Position numbers and translations under genes: made by a program. From Pyrinomonadaceae bacterium (lineage in GTDB: Bacteria; Acidobacteriota; Blastocatellia; Pyrinomonadales; Pyrinomonadaceae), in contig JAICGZ010000029.1 of assembly GCA_025922875.1 (NCBI GenBank), positions 1-32,870 on the forward strand: 32,870 nucleotides of DNA, in the 5' to 3' direction. Below, in pieces: positions 15,368 to 23,934 of this stretch. Each line of letters opens with the position of its first letter. Position 1 is the stretch's first letter. The notes beneath the pieces were generated by a model. That model worked only from the letters and a program-made list of their open reading frames with translations. It did not search any database and was not told where the DNA came from.

Positions 15368-15429
15368 ACAGGATTTGCAAGATTAGCCATGATTTACATG
15401 TTAATCCTGAATAATCTTGTAAATCCTGT
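15368..15429. repeat. ACAGGAT-family fold-back repeat
   Basis: The left arm 15368-15385 and right arm 15412-15429 are 18 bp each with one mismatch (ACAGGATTT and CAAGATTA against TAATCTTG and AAATCCTGT). It lies in the gap between the VOC gene and the phosphatase gene. Confidence 0.8.
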
Positions 15430-15433
15430 AAAA

Positions 15434-16279
15434 CTAATCATTGTTTCTCACGACTACGAGTGTCATGTCATCCGTCAGCGGGCGTGGAGCAGCGAAGTCC
15501 TGGACTGCGCCCAGCACTGAAAAAAGCACGGACTCTGCGGAACCGCCTCGTGCGCGACGCAATTCAGTCTCGAGCCGCTTACCGCCAAACTCCTGATCTG
15601 CTTCGTTAAATGACTCTAAGATGCCATCAGAACAGGCCAGCAGCAAATCGCCGCCGCCCAAAATCACACTGCCGCGGTCAAACCTGATGCCAGGCACAAC
15701 ACCGAGCACCGGTCCGCCATCCGAAAGCAATTCGAGTCTGCCATCCACGCGCAAAAGCAAAGCAGGCGGATGTCCCGCACTACAGTAGTCCAACTCTCCG
15801 GTCACGGAATTCAGTCGCGCTACAAACAGACTGCTTAGCGGCTCGACTCCAGCGAGACACGCGATGTCACGATTGACTCCCGCGACGATCGCTTCCGGGT
15901 CACTATTGACAGCCGTGTGCATGCGCAGCAACCCGACCAGATGTGTGACCCACATTCCCGCAGCGAGTCCTTTACCACCGATGTCGCCCAGCGCGAGCAC
16001 CAGACCTTTGCTGGTTTCCTCGATACTAAAGAAGTCTCCGGGCAAGTGACGCACGGCGAAGATCTCGCTCGCTACATCGAACGCACCGCGCCGCACGAGA
16101 CTCGGAGCACATAATCGCCGGTGTACCTGCGCAGCTTCGAATATCGCGGTGTTCAGTTCTGCGTAATTCCGCTGAAGTATTTCGAGCTTCGCCTCAAGCT
16201 CTCGTTCTCTGAGAGGAATAGGGGTTTCGACTGCGCGTTTAGTGCCCAGACCTGCACTGAATACTGCTGGGAGAGTCAT
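15434..16279 (-). CDS. SpoIIE/PP2C-type serine/threonine phosphatase
   Basis: A protein of 281 residues. The N-terminal 65 residues look coiled-coil (LRERELEAKLEILQRNYAELN). They are followed by a PP2C SpoIIE domain with FDVASEIFAVRHLPGDFFSI, LALGDIGGKGLAAGMW, YCSAGHPPALLL, LLLACSDGILESFN and LTDDMTLVVV, the aspartates of which bind the two metal ions. Such RsbU-like phosphatases usually dephosphorylate an anti-sigma antagonist or signalling partner. It starts 12 bp after the response regulator stop, so it is surely co-transcribed with it. The input is probably the upstream kinase. Confidence 0.88.
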   Translation of the reverse strand: MTLPAVFSAGLGTKRAVETPIPLRERELEAKLEILQRNYAELNTAIFEAAQVHRRLCAPSLVRRGAFDVASEIFAVRHLPGDFFSIEETSKGLVLALGDIGGKGLAAGMWVTHLVGLLRMHTAVNSDPEAIVAGVNRDIACLAGVEPLSSLFVARLNSVTGELDYCSAGHPPALLLRVDGRLELLSDGGPVLGVVPGIRFDRGSVILGGGDLLLACSDGILESFNEADQEFGGKRLETELRRARGGSAESVLFSVLGAVQDFAAPRPLTDDMTLVVVRNND

Positions 16280-16291
16280 AACCGGAAGACC

Positions 16292-16975
16292 TCATCCAAC
16301 AAACTTATAACCACTACCATGAACGGTAAGAATGAAACGTGGTTCTTCGGGGTTTGGTTCTAGCTTTTGTCTTAGATGCACGATGTGCGTATCGACAGTG
16401 CGCGTGGTTGGATAGTTTTCATATCCCCACACCTCATCAAGCAGGCGATCGCGACTCAGTATCTCAACCGGATGCGCGATGAAATAGGCCAGCAATGCAA
16501 ACTCTTTGGCGGAGAGATCGATCACGTTTCCGTTGCGCCGAACTTCGTTGCTGCGAATGTTGACCTCGACATCGCTGAACCGGTACACCTCAGGCGCGGG
16601 TGCGGGCGATGAGACTCGTCGCAACACGGCTTTCACGCGCGCCATCAGTTCGCGCACGGAAAACGGTTTTGTTACGTAGTCGTCAGCGCCTAACTCCAGA
16701 CCAACAACTTTATCGATCTCCTGACCGCGCGCTGTCAGCATGATGATCGGCACCGAAGGGCGCTTGGCTTTCAACTGCTTGCAAACGTCGAGTCCACTCA
16801 TTCGCGGCATCATCACGTCCAGCACAACCAGATCGGGATTGTCGGCGAGTGCACGCTCGAGACCGGTGACACCATCTTCAGCGCTGATCACTTCGTAACC
16901 TTCGTATTCGAAGTTGTCGCGCAATCCGGCGACCATTGCCGGTTCATCTTCAACGATCAGAATTTTGTTTTTCAT
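16292..16975 (-). CDS. OmpR-family response regulator
   Basis: A cytoplasmic regulator of 227 residues. The receiver domain starts KILIVEDEP, with phospho-acceptor Asp53 in VLDVMMPRMSG and the Lys switch in DDYVTKPF. The C-terminal winged-helix DNA-binding domain shows LSAKEFALLAYFIAHPVEILSRDRLLDEVWGYE and TRTVDTHIVHLRQKLEPNP, with the end GSGYKFVG. It forms a pair with the histidine kinase upstream (17040-18740), with a 64-bp repeat-filled gap between them, and with the SpoIIE phosphatase downstream. Confidence 0.95.
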   Translation of the reverse strand: MKNKILIVEDEPAMVAGLRDNFEYEGYEVISAEDGVTGLERALADNPDLVVLDVMMPRMSGLDVCKQLKAKRPSVPIIMLTARGQEIDKVVGLELGADDYVTKPFSVRELMARVKAVLRRVSSPAPAPEVYRFSDVEVNIRSNEVRRNGNVIDLSAKEFALLAYFIAHPVEILSRDRLLDEVWGYENYPTTRTVDTHIVHLRQKLEPNPEEPRFILTVHGSGYKFVG

Positions 16976-16992
16976 GATGATTAAAACCTTTT

Positions 16993-17046
16993 ACAGGATT
17001 TACAAGATTAGACATGATTTACATGTTCATCTTGATAAATCATGTG
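16993..17046. repeat. ACAGGAT-family fold-back repeat
   Basis: ACAGGATTTACAAGATTAG on the left. The degenerate right side is ATCTTGATAAATCATGT. It fills the gap between kinase and response regulator and touches the kinase stop. Confidence 0.65.
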
Positions 17047-18740
17047 AACTGGCTTTGAGCCAACGGCAACGACAAAGTGAACTTACTTCCACGGCCAGGC
17101 GTGCTTTCCACTTCAACCTCTCCGCCATGTGCGTGAGTGATGTGACGCACAAGCGATAAACCGAGACCACTTCCCTTCGTGTTGTGGACCAACGGATCGC
17201 CCGTGCGATAAAACTTCTCGAAGATACGCGTCTGCTCGTGCCGCTTGATCCCGATACCGCGATCACTCACCTCGAGCTTCAGCACACTCTTGTCACGGTA
17301 AAGCCTGACGCCCAGAAACTTTTCGTTGTCGGAATATTTCAGTGCATTGTTAACCAGATTGACAAGTGCGCGCGCGATGGCTTCGCGATCAACACGCACT
17401 GCGGGAACCGGTTCGATTTGCTCTTCGAGCGCAAAGCCTTGCTGCTCGATCTGATAGCGATACGAATCGAGTGTGTTGCGCACGAGTTCGGCGATGTCAG
17501 TCTCTCTGAAATCGTACTCTTTACGCCCGGCTTCAATGCGAGAGAAATCAAGGATGTTGTTGATTAAGGCGCTTAATCTTTCACTCTCTTTGCGAATAAT
17601 GCCGTAGTATTCGTGCTTCTTTTCCGGCGTCGTAATTCGTCCCAACTCGAGTGTTTCCGCATAAAGCCGAATCAAAGCCAAAGGCGTGCGCAACTCATGC
17701 GACACGTTGGAAACAAAATCTGACTTCAAACGCGCCAGCGCCACTTGCTTGTTCACGCTCCGATAGGTCAACACCAAACCGCCAATCATCAGAACCGACA
17801 ACACTCCGAGTATCAGAAAGCTCTGCCACACCCACCGGTCGCTGATTGCCCTCGCCGTCGTGCCTTGAAACTTGATGCCCAACGAAAGACCACTAAAAGG
17901 GTTGCCGAGACTCTGTGATACTTCCGGCTTACCTGTACCCCAACCAGGCGACATTACCAGCGGCCGATCGTATTCTGCTTTCAACACATCCGCCGGATAA
18001 ACCATCATCGCAAGCCGTTGATCCTGGTGCTCATTTAATTCCTGAGGAGCGAATTCACGAAACATCGGTGAAGCATGTTGTTCTCGATCCTCAGTAAACT
18101 TTTGCGACGTCAACTCATTCAGAAACTGCGGAAAAAAGGTTTTCTTCAAGTAGTCGGCATCGAAGCTTGCGACTCCTAAAACGATTCGATCCTTCGGGGG
18201 CCGCGGCAAGGTAAAGATAGCTGTCGTGGTGTAAATCCATCCATTCGGCCCGTAGTGTTCTCCGGCAAACCAGATTATGGGCTTGGTTTTGTTGCTCATC
18301 TGCTGGAACAGATAGCGTCCCTCCAACCCCAGCCAGGCCGCATACATTTTGCTGTAGTCAGTAGGGTCTTTGCTGCCCGGCTGAGGCTGAAATGTCACTC
18401 CCTCTTTGGCGTCGAAAAGCGCCACGTGCGCAAACCACGGACTCTTCGACAGAAGAAGATCAAACTTTAATCGTTTCTCATCATGCGCATCGGCTTCGGT
18501 CGGGAAGGAGTCTCGGGCCTGTTCGGCCAGTTCATACGCCTTCCCGTTTATCTGCTTGGCAGCGATAGTAAGGAGGTATTGAAAGTCGCGATGAATCAAT
18601 GCTTCGACCTTCTTGTCTCGCTGGATCGATTTGACGTGTTGAAAGTTGACGAAGATGAGGGTCAAAGCCGGCAACACCACCGCCAGCCCGAGCGTAAGGA
18701 CGAGCCGGAACCGGGTGTTACCTTCTCTTCTAGACTTCAT
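17040..18740 (-). CDS. Membrane sensor histidine kinase
   Basis: A protein of 566 residues. TM1 is at about 12-32. A large extracytoplasmic sensor region at about 33-303 is of no clear type, and TM2 is at about 305-326. HisKA follows with phospho-His348 (VSNVSHELRTP). The HATPase domain has the N-box ALVNLVNNALKYS, the G1-box VSDRGIGI and the G2-box GSGLGLSL. The start at 18740 is chosen because GGAGG sits just upstream and the TM follows; an upstream extension would run into a fold-back repeat. It is the partner of the OmpR-type regulator downstream, possibly with the SpoIIE phosphatase as an output. The signal is unknown. Confidence 0.93.
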   Translation of the reverse strand: MKSRREGNTRFRLVLTLGLAVVLPALTLIFVNFQHVKSIQRDKKVEALIHRDFQYLLTIAAKQINGKAYELAEQARDSFPTEADAHDEKRLKFDLLLSKSPWFAHVALFDAKEGVTFQPQPGSKDPTDYSKMYAAWLGLEGRYLFQQMSNKTKPIIWFAGEHYGPNGWIYTTTAIFTLPRPPKDRIVLGVASFDADYLKKTFFPQFLNELTSQKFTEDREQHASPMFREFAPQELNEHQDQRLAMMVYPADVLKAEYDRPLVMSPGWGTGKPEVSQSLGNPFSGLSLGIKFQGTTARAISDRWVWQSFLILGVLSVLMIGGLVLTYRSVNKQVALARLKSDFVSNVSHELRTPLALIRLYAETLELGRITTPEKKHEYYGIIRKESERLSALINNILDFSRIEAGRKEYDFRETDIAELVRNTLDSYRYQIEQQGFALEEQIEPVPAVRVDREAIARALVNLVNNALKYSDNEKFLGVRLYRDKSVLKLEVSDRGIGIKRHEQTRIFEKFYRTGDPLVHNTKGSGLGLSLVRHITHAHGGEVEVESTPGRGSKFTLSLPLAQSQFT

Positions 18741-18841
18741 TCCAGCCTCCGCAGGTGATTGCACAGCGTGGCAGAGCATACGCCGGGAATGCCCGGGCTG
18801 TGTCAAGACCAGGTAAAAATTTGTTAAGAGTTGTGAATTCG

Positions 18842-18982
18842 TCCACAGATTACACTGTTTGGGCGCTTCTTTGGAGTGCGGCGGGCCTGGCGCCGCTTTG
18901 TTCCGATCACGCGTTATCGAGGCCAAAGCGGCACCAGGCCGCCGCACTCCAAAGAGGCTCACAAATCCGCGTAATCTGTGGA
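18842..18982. repeat. Nested inverted repeat (MITE-like)
   Basis: The outer arms TCCACAGATTAC (18842-18853) and GTAATCTGTGGA (18971-18982) are perfect complements. Within, a 32-bp arm at 18869-18900 pairs nearly perfectly with 18924-18954 (CTTTGGAGTGCGG at the left end, CCGCACTCCAAAG at the right). It contains no coding sequence. The inner part shares GGAGTGCGGCG with the repeat at 20251. Confidence 0.8.
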
Positions 18983-19010
18983 TCTCACCTGAGTGAGTTA
19001 TATTAAAACC

Positions 19011-19589
19011 ATGGAGTCAACAGTGAAACACTTGACGATACAGGAGCTCGAAGCAGCGCTGGATCATCTGCGACACGCGCCGAAAGACGGAGGCGTTTTG
19101 CAACTAATCGTACGGCGTCCGGAGATAGATCACAGAGAGGTTGTTGAGGAAGCTGAGCTTGATCCCGTCCTCGGCTTGATCGGCGACAACTGGAGCGTGC
19201 GCGGCAGCTCCAAAACCCCGGACGGATCGCCGCATCCCGAGATGCAGATCAACATCATGAACGCGCGCGTCACTGCTCTCATCGCACAAGAGATCGAACG
19301 CTGGCCGCTCGCAGGCGATCAACTCTACCTCGATATGGATTTGAGCAAAGAAAATTTGCCCGCCGGGTCGCGAATAGCAGTTGGTTCAGCAGTAATTGAA
19401 GTCAGCGCATTGCCACACACTGGCTGTCGCAAGTTTGTATCTCGCTTTGGCGTTGATGCAATGAAGTTTGTCAATTCAGAAGTAGGCAAGGAACTCTGCC
19501 TGCGCGGCATCAATGCAAAGGTGGTCCAGGGTGGTGTAGTGAAGGTGGGTCACACTGCGAGAAAAATAACCACGAACCAACGCGGATGA
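19011..19589 (+). CDS. MOSC-domain protein
   Basis: A protein of 192 residues. The MOSC core is visible as QINIMNARVTALIAQEIERWPLAGDQLYLDMDLSKENLPAGSRI and HTGCRKFVSRFG, with Cys in the position expected to carry sulfur. It is followed by FVNSEVGKELCLRGINAKVVQGG. MOSC domains are linked to molybdenum-cofactor-dependent enzymes and sulfur transfer. The start is not decided by a clear ribosome site. GTG at 18993 would add six residues inside the repeat boundary, so ATG 19011 is preferred. The last residues TTNQRG and the stop are encoded within the hairpin repeat that follows. Confidence 0.85.
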   Translation: MESTVKHLTIQELEAALDHLRHAPKDGGVLQLIVRRPEIDHREVVEEAELDPVLGLIGDNWSVRGSSKTPDGSPHPEMQINIMNARVTALIAQEIERWPLAGDQLYLDMDLSKENLPAGSRIAVGSAVIEVSALPHTGCRKFVSRFGVDAMKFVNSEVGKELCLRGINAKVVQGGVVKVGHTARKITTNQRG

Positions 19590-19616
19590 CAGGATCTGGT
19601 TCATGTCATCCGCGTT
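19579..19616. repeat. 13-bp inverted repeat at the end of the MOSC gene
   Basis: AACGCGGATGACA (19579-19591) pairs perfectly with TGTCATCCGCGTT (19604-19616) around a 12-nt loop. It overlaps the MOSC stop codon at 19587-19589 and lies between convergent genes. It has no T-run, so its terminator function is uncertain. Confidence 0.75.
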
Positions 19617-19631
19617 GATCAATGGCAGACC

Positions 19632-20198
19632 TCACGCGGCTCTCTGCCGCGAATGTCGGCCTTCTGCAAACTCCTCGATCATCTTCTTATTGAACGCGGG
19701 TATATCGGCAGGCTTCCGACTGGTTATTAAGCCGTTATCGACAACTACCTCTCTATCAACCCAACGTGCACCTGCATTCATCAGATCCTTTTTCAGTGAC
19801 GGCCACGACGTCATCGTTCTTCCTTTAACTACTTCGGAATCGATTAGTGTCCATGGCGCATGACAGATTGCCGCCACGGGTTTTCCCGTCACAAAGAACC
19901 CATCGATAAACTCGACCGCTCGCATCATCATTCTCAATTGATCGGGATTTCTCACGCCACCCGGCAGTAATAGTGCGTCGTAATCATCCGAACGTGCCCG
20001 GCTCAAGGGCATATCAACGTTAAATGAGTCCGCTTTTTCGTCGTGATTCCATCCCTGCACTTGCTCTTCGGCGGGCGAGACGATCTCGGTCGTCGCTCCT
20101 GCCTGTTCCAACGCTCTCTTCGGCTCCGTCAGTTCAACCTGTTCGAACCCATCGGCGACCAGAATCGCCACCTTTTTTCCCTTTAATATTTTCTCCAT
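19632..20198 (-). CDS. DJ-1/PfpI-family protein
   Basis: A cytoplasmic protein of 188 residues. It shows VAILVADGFEQVELTEPKRAL, DYDALLLPGGVRNPDQLRMM and the nucleophile elbow PVAAICHAPWTLIDS with the catalytic Cys, plus the Glu of the N-terminal ADGFEQVE motif. These match the PfpI/YhbO subgroup, linked to stress protection and repair of glycated proteins; protease activity is disputed. The start at 20198 is chosen because of GGAGGAAC upstream. A longer frame to 20315 would cover a repeat. It is convergent with the MOSC gene. Confidence 0.9.
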   Translation of the reverse strand: MEKILKGKKVAILVADGFEQVELTEPKRALEQAGATTEIVSPAEEQVQGWNHDEKADSFNVDMPLSRARSDDYDALLLPGGVRNPDQLRMMMRAVEFIDGFFVTGKPVAAICHAPWTLIDSEVVKGRTMTSWPSLKKDLMNAGARWVDREVVVDNGLITSRKPADIPAFNKKMIEEFAEGRHSRQRAA

Positions 20199-20250
20199 GA
20201 GGTTCCTCCGTGCTCTCCCGAAACTATTGCCGGAGCTGACATCTCTACAT

Positions 20251-20313
20251 GGAGTGCGGCGACTTGACGCCACTTGGTCGGCGGGTCCGAAGCCGGGCAA
20301 GTCACCGCACCCC
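20251..20313. repeat. Inverted repeat related to the inner arm at 18869
   Basis: GGAGTGCGGCGACTTG (20251-20266) pairs with CAAGTCACCGCACCCC (20298-20313), with two mismatches. It shares its outer 11 bases with the element at 18869-18954. The rest of the 298-bp gap to 20496 shows nothing further to me. Confidence 0.7.
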
Positions 20314-20496
20314 AACCGTGCCCTGCTCTATTTGGCAATCTTTCTTACGCAACAAAGGTGCCGCCGATCTCGATCGCTAAAGTGTTTAAGTATTCCACCG
20401 TACAGATCTGAGGTGAGCTGAAATTAGCGGCAGAACGTAACGAACTGAGGCAGCCCTATGCGTACTCATGCCACACAAACGTACGCTATAGAACAT

Positions 20497-21942
20497 TCAG
20501 ACGACTCTCTTTTTCCAGCGACCCCGGCGGAAGACGACCGCACTGACCACCGCCAGCGTTGAAAAGGCAATCGTCATCGCGACGAATACCCCTCGAGGCC
20601 CGAGCCCGGCCATGACACTCAGCACGTATGCAAGGGGGATCTCCCAAAGCCAGAACACGAAGAGGTTGATAATCGTGGGCGTCCAGGTGTCGCCTGCGCC
20701 ATTGAACGATTGCCCCAACACCATGCCGTACGCATAGAAGAGAAAACCATACGCGACGATGCGGAGACAGTCGACGCCATAGTGCGCGACGTTCGGGTCG
20801 TCGGTGTAAAACCAGATAATCTGCGGGGCGAAGACTATAAAAACCAGTCCGACAATGCCTAGAAAGATCATGTTGTAGAAACCGGCTTTCCAAACTGCGC
20901 GTTCCGCACGTTCCGGATTGCCTGCGCCCAGCGCCTGACCAACCATAGTCGCCGCAGCGTTTGCCATTCCCCACGAGGGCAAGAGGGCGAAAAGGATCAC
21001 GCGAATGCCGAATGTATAACCCGCAACTGCATTACTTCCGAAACTCGAAATGATACGCACCAGGCCGATCCAGCTCGCCATTCCGATGAAGACCTGAAAC
21101 GTTCCGGTGGCTGAAAGTTTAATAAGACGACCGATAATTGCCGGTTCGATGCGAAGGTGGCGGCGCTCGATATTGAATCGGCCACCGGAACGAATGAGCT
21201 TCGTGAGGGCGTAAAGTGCTCCTGTTCCCCTGCCGATGTTCGTGGCGATGGCAGCGCCGACGATACCCAGCTTCGGAAAAGGTCCGAGTCCAAAGATCAA
21301 ACAAGGACCCAGCACGATGTTGATCCAGTTCGCGAGCCACAATGTGCGCATCGCGATCGCCGCATCACCAGCGCCTCGGAAGATCGCGTTGATCATAAAG
21401 AGCATCACGACCGTCACGTTTCCGGCCAGCATCACTCGCGTGAACGCGGCGCCATGCTCAACTACCCACGGCGAACCGCCCATCAAAGCCAGTAGTTTTG
21501 GCGCGAGTGGAGCGCCGACAACGCCGAGTACGATCGACACGATTAGCGCCACCACGATCGCCTGCACTGCTGCGCGCGCGGCGCCGTCCGGATTCTGTTC
21601 TCCGATGCGCCGCGCCACCATCGCCATCGCGCCGATGCTTAAACCGATGGCTAGGGCATAGATCAAAGTGAGCAGGGATTCGGTGAGACCGACAGTCGCG
21701 GCGGCGTCAGTGCCGAGGTGCGACACCCAGAAAATGTCGACGACGGCAAACACGCTTTCCATGATCATCTCCAGGACCATGGGTATCGCGAGCAACAGAA
21801 TTGAGCGTCCGATCGGGCCGGTGGTGTAGTCGCGGTGCGAGCCGCGAATCGATTCCTTCACCGCGGACCACAGGCTTTGTGAGTCTTCGTGAGGAACTGG
21901 TATTTGTCCGGAGGAAACGAGTTCGTTTGGGGAGTCGGACAT
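20497..21942 (-). CDS. MATE-family efflux transporter
   Basis: An inner-membrane protein of 481 residues with about 12 hydrophobic helices. It opens IGRSILLLAIPMVLEMIMESVFAVVDIFWVSHLGTDAAATVGLTESL, the standard N-terminal MATE signature. The second half repeats the theme in LIKLSATGTFQVFIGMASWIGLVRIISSFGSNAVAGYTFGIR and the motif MVGQALGAGNPERAERAVWKAG. MATE proteins export drugs and toxic cations in exchange for Na+ or H+. The substrate is unknown. The gene stands alone, with a repeat separating it from the cupin gene upstream. Confidence 0.93.
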   Translation of the reverse strand: MSDSPNELVSSGQIPVPHEDSQSLWSAVKESIRGSHRDYTTGPIGRSILLLAIPMVLEMIMESVFAVVDIFWVSHLGTDAAATVGLTESLLTLIYALAIGLSIGAMAMVARRIGEQNPDGAARAAVQAIVVALIVSIVLGVVGAPLAPKLLALMGGSPWVVEHGAAFTRVMLAGNVTVVMLFMINAIFRGAGDAAIAMRTLWLANWINIVLGPCLIFGLGPFPKLGIVGAAIATNIGRGTGALYALTKLIRSGGRFNIERRHLRIEPAIIGRLIKLSATGTFQVFIGMASWIGLVRIISSFGSNAVAGYTFGIRVILFALLPSWGMANAAATMVGQALGAGNPERAERAVWKAGFYNMIFLGIVGLVFIVFAPQIIWFYTDDPNVAHYGVDCLRIVAYGFLFYAYGMVLGQSFNGAGDTWTPTIINLFVFWLWEIPLAYVLSVMAGLGPRGVFVAMTIAFSTLAVVSAVVFRRGRWKKRVV

Positions 21943-21964
21943 GTCTTAAACTCGAAAGTCAGCT

Positions 21965-22015
21965 TTACAGGATTTACATGTAAATCTTGAATAATCCTGT
22001 AAATCCTGTAAAAAG
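21965..22015. repeat. ACAGGAT-family fold-back repeat
   Basis: TACAGGATTTAC on the left pairs perfectly with GTAAATCCTGTA on the right, between the MATE start and the end of the cupin gene. Its core differs from the other copies. Confidence 0.75.
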
Positions 22016-22019
22016 CACC

Positions 22020-22367
22020 TCAATTGACTCTGCCATAATCATCCTGAAGACGTTCGATATCGTCTTCGCCGAGATAATTTCCTCGCTGCACTTCTATAAA
22101 GATCAGATCTGTCTCTCCTGGATTCTCCACTCGATGAGCCGCTCCGATAGGGATATCGATCGCTTCACCTGTTCGAACTGTGATTTCCTTACCATCGAGT
22201 GTGACCTTCGCCGTTCCTTCTACTACGACCCAGTGTTCGGCGCGTTGCGAGTGTTTTTGGTAACTAAGTCTTTTCCCAGGCAGTACCTCGATACGTTTCA
22301 CCTTGAAAGTTGTTCCTTCTTCAAGCACCGTGTAGGTTCCCCAGGGCCGGCGATCAAACTCTCGCAT
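22020..22367 (-). CDS. Stand-alone mannose-6-phosphate isomerase-type cupin
   Basis: A cytoplasmic protein of 115 residues. It equals only the C-terminal cupin of the bifunctional GDP-mannose pyrophosphorylase/phosphomannose isomerase: RPWGTYTVLEEGTTFKVKRI, PGKRLSYQKHSQRAEHWVVVEGTA, IPIGAAHRVENPG and FIEVQRGNYLGEDDIERLQDDYGR. It would interconvert mannose-6-P and fructose-6-P, feeding GDP-mannose for polysaccharide. No pyrophosphorylase partner is in the window. GAGGAGGAACG precedes the ATG. Confidence 0.88.
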   Translation of the reverse strand: MREFDRRPWGTYTVLEEGTTFKVKRIEVLPGKRLSYQKHSQRAEHWVVVEGTAKVTLDGKEITVRTGEAIDIPIGAAHRVENPGETDLIFIEVQRGNYLGEDDIERLQDDYGRVN

Positions 22368-22416
22368 GCATGCGTTCCTCCTCGAATCGTGGAACGTACA
22401 TTAGGCCACAAAAAAA

Positions 22417-22443
22417 CACAAAGGCTCATTTCGAGCCTTTGTG
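22417..22443. repeat. CACAAAG-type hairpin at end of the htrA gene
   Basis: CACAAAGGCTC (22417-22427) pairs perfectly with GAGCCTTTGTG (22433-22443) around a 5-nt loop. It lies between the htrA stop and the cupin start. It belongs to the CACAAAA group and may act as a terminator. Confidence 0.7.
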
Positions 22444-22470
22444 CCTTTGTGCCTTTATCGTCTCGGACGG

Positions 22471-23934
22471 TTACGAGTTTGCTTTTAGCGTCACATAGAT
22501 GACGTTGTTGCGTCGCTTGATCAAGACAAGTGCAGGTCTTGCACCCGACTGTTGAATCGCGCTGTTAAACTCAGGAACCGTTCTTACCTGTTGCCGGTTC
22601 ACTTCCTGAATCAAGTCGCCTTGCCTGATACCCGAGTTTGCGGCATTGCTGGCAGGATCCACTTTGGTCACCAGCAATCCCTGATCGTCCGCATCGAGAC
22701 CATAACGAGACGCCATTTCAGCGGTGAGCGGTTGCAGCGTTAGTCCGAATTTGTCAGTTCCGGCGTTGCCACTGCTGCTCGTATCTTCACTTTCCGGTCG
22801 CTCCCGCTCAGGCAATTCCGCAAGCGCTACCTGAAGATTTTGATCGCGTCCATTGCGCATCACGGCCACATCGACAGTGGTGCCGGGCGCCATGCTGGCA
22901 ACGAGGTTACGCAAACTGTTGTTGTCAACAACCGGTTGTTTATTGATTGCGGTGATCACGTCGCCGCGTTTGATTCCAGCCTTTTCAGCAGGACCGCCAG
23001 CCTGAACTGAAGTCACAATGGCTCCTCTCGCAGCCGGCAGATTCAAGCTCGACGCCAGGTCTGCGTCCACTGACTGAATCGTTACGCCAAGCATTCCGCG
23101 CCGGACTTTTCCAGTCTTCAGCAACTGGTCCATCACGGCCTTTGCCATATTCGACGGGATCGCGAAGCCGATTCCGATGTTGCCGCCGGACGGCGATAGG
23201 ATCTGCGAATTGACGCCAATCAACTCACCGTTCGTATTCACGAGAGCGCCGCCGGAATTGCCGCGATTGATAGCCGCATCAGTCTGAAGGAAGTCCTCAA
23301 AACTGCCGTCGCTCAAACCAGTGGCCCTGCCTTTTGCGCTCACAATGCCGGAGGTAACTGTTTGTCCAATGCCCAGCGGATTGCCGACAGCCAGGACGAA
23401 GTCGCCGACGCGCACCTTGTCTGAATCGCCCATCGTAAGTGTCGGCAGGTTCTTCGCATCGATTTTCAAAACCGCCAGGTCGCTCGGCGGGTCCGAACCC
23501 ACCAATTTGGCGGGGAACGTGCGGTTATCCGTTAGTTCAACTCTGATCTCGAGTGCTCCATCGACAACGTGATGGTTTGTCACGATATAACCGTCGGGAC
23601 TGAGGATTACTCCCGATCCGACTCCCTGTACTTGTCGCGGAATCTGTGGCTGCTGCGGCAACCGATCTCTGAAGAACTCCCGGAACATCGGGTCGTCCAT
23701 GAAAGGAAACTGTTGGGGCGAACGCGCACGTTCCGTAGATCTAATCGTCACAACGGCCGGCGAAACCCTACTCACCAGGTCCGCATAGGACCCCTGGACG
23801 TTAATAGAATCCGCAGCCGCGACGGTCGGCGCCGGCTGACCGGGCGCGAAGTTCATCAACTTGCTCTGCGCATTACACGAGGTGAAAGAAAATACAACCA
23901 ATACCAAGCCTAAAAAGAGGTTCGCTTGCTTCAT
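22471..23934 (-). CDS. HtrA/DegP-type serine protease with two PDZ domains
   Basis: A protein of 487 residues. An N-terminal signal ending FSFTSC at residue 20 is a likely lipobox, so it is probably a periplasm-facing lipoprotein. The trypsin-like domain has the triad His122 (VTNHHVVDG), Asp152 (PSDLAVLKID) and Ser227 (NRGNSGGAL). PDZ1 starts GMLGVTIQSVDADLASSLNLPAARGAIV and PDZ2 is about GLTLQPLTAEMASRYGLDADDQGLLV. It degrades or holds misfolded envelope proteins. The start at 23934 is chosen because AGGAG sits seven bases upstream. ATG 23958 (MNRIRRG) is also possible. Confidence 0.93.
   Translation of the reverse strand: MKQANLFLGLVLVVFSFTSCNAQSKLMNFAPGQPAPTVAAADSINVQGSYADLVSRVSPAVVTIRSTERARSPQQFPFMDDPMFREFFRDRLPQQPQIPRQVQGVGSGVILSPDGYIVTNHHVVDGALEIRVELTDNRTFPAKLVGSDPPSDLAVLKIDAKNLPTLTMGDSDKVRVGDFVLAVGNPLGIGQTVTSGIVSAKGRATGLSDGSFEDFLQTDAAINRGNSGGALVNTNGELIGVNSQILSPSGGNIGIGFAIPSNMAKAVMDQLLKTGKVRRGMLGVTIQSVDADLASSLNLPAARGAIVTSVQAGGPAEKAGIKRGDVITAINKQPVVDNNSLRNLVASMAPGTTVDVAVMRNGRDQNLQVALAELPERERPESEDTSSSGNAGTDKFGLTLQPLTAEMASRYGLDADDQGLLVTKVDPASNAANSGIRQGDLIQEVNRQQVRTVPEFNSAIQQSGARPALVLIKRRNNVIYVTLKANS

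Noticed and set aside
18741-18962. N-terminal extension of the histidine kinase to 18962
   Set aside because: The extra 74 residues are encoded largely by a fold-back repeat, while a good ribosome site sits before 18740.
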